From Flammeovirga pectinis (GTDB taxonomy: Bacteria; Bacteroidota; Bacteroidia; Cytophagales; Flammeovirgaceae): a stretch of DNA of 64,000 nt. Under the pieces are notes generated by a model that worked only from the letters and a program-made list of their open reading frames with translations, did not search any database and was not told the origin of the DNA. Location: contig NZ_CP034562.1 in the NCBI RefSeq assembly GCF_003970675.1, forward strand, positions 3,401,001-3,465,000, in the 5' to 3' direction. This document shows positions 61,691 to 64,000 of this stretch, in pieces. The translations under genes and the position numbers were made by a program. The first letter of the stretch is position 1; each line of letters begins with the position of its first letter.

Positions 61691-62026
61691 ATGTATTCCT
61701 TTACAATTGTATTATTTATTCTTATTGTTGTCCTCTCGATAACTCATACTATATTAAATAATGAACACACTCAATTAAGTTTTTTTCAGTTGGTACTTTC
61801 AGAAATTGTTAGAAAATCTATTGTACTAAACTTTATTTTGGGAGTGGCAATATTTAATTTCTTCCTTATTATATTTTTGGAAAGAATTTTTCCAGCTTTC
61901 CAGACTATTAATATTCGTGTTCTACTATACCCCTTTATTCAATCGTTCATAGTTAATGGCATATGTTTACCGATTTTAAGTATAATTTTGGGTATTGGAG
62001 TTACCAAAAGAATATCTCAATTTTAA
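61691..62026 (+). CDS. Small membrane protein of unknown function
   Basis: A 111-residue protein with three hydrophobic helices (about residues 2-20, 42-65 and 78-104). It begins 18 bases after the HNH-AP2 gene and ends just before a bidirectional terminator. No family was recognised. Co-transcription with a DNA-binding protein could mean a regulator/membrane pair, but nothing shows direct interaction. Confidence 0.6.
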   Translation: MYSFTIVLFILIVVLSITHTILNNEHTQLSFFQLVLSEIVRKSIVLNFILGVAIFNFFLIIFLERIFPAFQTINIRVLLYPFIQSFIVNGICLPILSIILGIGVTKRISQF

Positions 62027-62027
62027 T

Positions 62028-62075
62028 AAAAAAGAGGTTGTTCTATCTAATTACTTGATAGAATAACCTCTTTTT
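62028..62075. terminator. Bidirectional terminator
   Basis: The arms AAAAAGAGGTTGTTCTATC and GATAGAATAACCTCTTTTT (one G-T pair) around a 9-base loop have A and T runs on either side. It separates the convergent genes ending at 62026 and 62099. Confidence 0.88.
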
Positions 62076-62098
62076 ATATGTTTTTAAAATAGATAAGT

Positions 62099-62836
62099 TT
62101 AATTGAAAACTGTTTTCCAATCACCATCAATTCTAATTACTTTAAAGTTATTTTCTTTACATTCTTTAATGTACTCTTCTGGTTTATCGTATTCTCCAGA
62201 AGCTTTATCATTATGCAAAACTATAAATCCACCTTTCTTGGCATATTCTAACATTGCATAATCTCCATCTGAATTACCAAAAGCAAACATAGGTCTTAAA
62301 CCTGCTTCTCTTAAGTTTTCAACCTTACCTTCTTTATCGTTTAACCTCACTTTAAAATTAGTACCGATTACATCGTCAAATATCGGAAAAGCGGTATTCA
62401 TTGCTACAGTACCAAAATAATCTTCTGATGCTGTACATAAAATCACTTTAAATTGATTTTTCTTTAGAAACTCAACAAGTTCTACCATTGGTTGATAAAC
62501 TTTTGATTTATGAGTTGTAAAGAAATCATCTACATATTCTTTATATTTTTCATCTTTTGCTAAAGCTAATAATGCTTTCACTAAATCATCCTTTGATGCT
62601 ATTTTTGCATCAGAATATTTTTGAGTAAATATAGCAATATCATAGGCTGGAGATTCTGATATCATCGTTCCATCCATATCAAATGTAGCTATTCTATTCT
62701 TCTTAGGAGCTTTCTCAATCATTTTGATCATTTCAGATCTCATCGGTTCTTTCCAACTCTTCAAATCTTGTGCAATAATGATGTTAGATATAAATACCAC
62801 TGAAAGTGTCAACAGTAATGTGTAGATTTTTTTCAT
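62099..62836 (-). CDS. Periplasmic HAD-family phosphatase
   Basis: A 245-residue protein with a signal peptide (ending I-I-I-A-Q, about 22) and HAD motifs: F-D-M-D-G-T-M (about 52-58), L-C-T-A-S (about 133-137), and G-N-S-D-G-D-Y-A-M (about 186-194). Such enzymes hydrolyse phosphate monoesters or phosphoserine. It lies alone, with the rRNA operon terminator 240 bases upstream and a shared terminator after it. The gap 62837-63074 shows no gene. Confidence 0.85.
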   Translation of the reverse strand: MKKIYTLLLTLSVVFISNIIIAQDLKSWKEPMRSEMIKMIEKAPKKNRIATFDMDGTMISESPAYDIAIFTQKYSDAKIASKDDLVKALLALAKDEKYKEYVDDFFTTHKSKVYQPMVELVEFLKKNQFKVILCTASEDYFGTVAMNTAFPIFDDVIGTNFKVRLNDKEGKVENLREAGLRPMFAFGNSDGDYAMLEYAKKGGFIVLHNDKASGEYDKPEEYIKECKENNFKVIRIDGDWKTVFN

Positions 62837-63074
62837 ATTAATTTATAATAGATAGGTTATAATTCATTTCTAATCTTTAAAACGTTAGATATTAAACTAA
62901 GTTTCAAGACAAAATGTTAAGTTAATTTAAAACAATACCATAAGTTAAGAAAACTGTTGATAACTTATGAATTTACACAAAACAAGATCAATATTTTAGC
63001 TTTAACAGTAAAGTTATCAACATACAACTTGATGAGCATTTAAAAAGTCTTGTAAATTATAAAAAGTATAGCCA

Positions 63075-63113
63075 CAAAAAAAGGTTAGTCAACATCTTGT
63101 GTTAACTAACCTT
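63075..63113 (-). terminator. Terminator of the rRNA operon
   Basis: On the minus strand AAGGTTAGTTAACA pairs with TGTTGACTAACCTT (one T-G pair) around 5 bases, then seven or eight T. It lies just after the 5S gene. Confidence 0.9.
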
Positions 63114-63128
63114 CTATATATAATGAAT

Positions 63129-63238
63129 GTGGCGTCGACCTACTCTCCCGGGGGTTAACCCAGTACCATCAGCACTGTGGGGCTTAACTGCTCTGTTCGG
63201 AATGGAAAGAGGTGAACACCCACGTCATTGACACCATC
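63129..63238 (-). rRNA. rrf: 5S ribosomal RNA
   Basis: The conserved TTCCGAACAGAGCAGTTAAGC segment lies at about 63180-63205 (complement), and the ends TGGTGTC and GACGCCA pair. About 110 bases. Ends are set by that pairing and may be off by a few bases. It lies about 120 bases after the 23S gene; no tRNA is in the spacer. Confidence 0.93.
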
Positions 63239-63361
63239 AATATCTTAATGTCTTTGATCATCGAATCTAATCACTAATAGCAAACAACTCATCTAAATAA
63301 GTTATTTGACAGTGAAAAGGAAAAACTTTGCTAGCACTCTATCACTAGAGTGCTAACCGTA

Positions 63362-64000
<639 letters not shown>

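Overview
The window is about 64 kb of an A+T-rich (roughly two-thirds A+T by eye) Bacteroidota chromosome. It most resembles a marine Cytophagales bacterium such as Flammeovirga; the genus is an inference from gene content. The evidence is: an alternative complex III (act) operon; a type IX secretion C-terminal domain on a 1,918-residue protein; promoters of the Bacteroidota type (TTTG, about 20 bases, TAnnTTTG); many lipoproteins and outer-membrane barrels; weak ribosome binding sites; an alginate-export-like porin and a type-I sulfatase, both typical of algal-polysaccharide degraders. No insertion sequence, prophage, CRISPR array or toxin-antitoxin pair was seen.

Layout. 1-7.3 kb: act operon (actA-B-C-D-E, minus strand), the quinol-oxidising respiratory complex, with actE cut by the window edge. 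7.6 kb: tRNA-Cys. 7.9-14.3 kb: housekeeping genes (acyl-CoA thioesterase, pheS, SlyD-like isomerase, and a ptb-buk-methyltransferase-small gene operon). 14.4-20.2 kb: giant secreted sortilin-type propeller/FN3 protein. 20.5-31.1 kb: aconitase, gatB with a TlpA-like thiol oxidoreductase, two rhomboid proteases with recJ and DUF423, and a nitronate monooxygenase-like enzyme. 31.2-37.1 kb: a small ABC exporter operon headed by a membrane protein with an M15-like metal-site pattern, divergent from an AsmA-like giant protein. 37.3-40.4 kb: sulfatase divergent from an AraC regulator, then a GNAT acetyltransferase. 40.4-47.6 kb: envelope region with a tiny membrane-peptide gene, two POTRA-less Omp85-like barrels, lipoproteins, an alginate-export-like porin and nadK.

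47.7-58.5 kb is the most distinctive block. It is a nine-gene minus-strand operon: divergent ureohydrolase, SDR, Ldh2-type dehydrogenase, second SDR, multi-pass membrane protein, outer-membrane barrel, DapDC-like PLP decarboxylase, secreted PHP-type metallohydrolase and MFS transporter. Hairpins sit in four of its gaps, a terminator follows it, and an ATTACTAC repeat lies in its leader. It looks like an uptake and catabolic pathway for an undetermined nitrogenous, possibly guanidino, compound. Upstream lie a membrane-anchored sigma54-activator-like protein that lacks the GAFTGA motif and, divergent from it, a protein fusing a degenerate HNH domain to an AP2 DNA-binding domain, followed by a small membrane protein. 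A near-palindromic motif, TCAATCGTTCGA(A/T)T, recurs in intergenic regions here and at 40.5 and 44.2 kb.

The window ends with a HAD phosphatase and the 3' half of an rRNA operon (5S and partial 23S, minus strand) with its terminator. Start codons were re-chosen in several genes where the longest frame begins at an implausible TTG or GTG.
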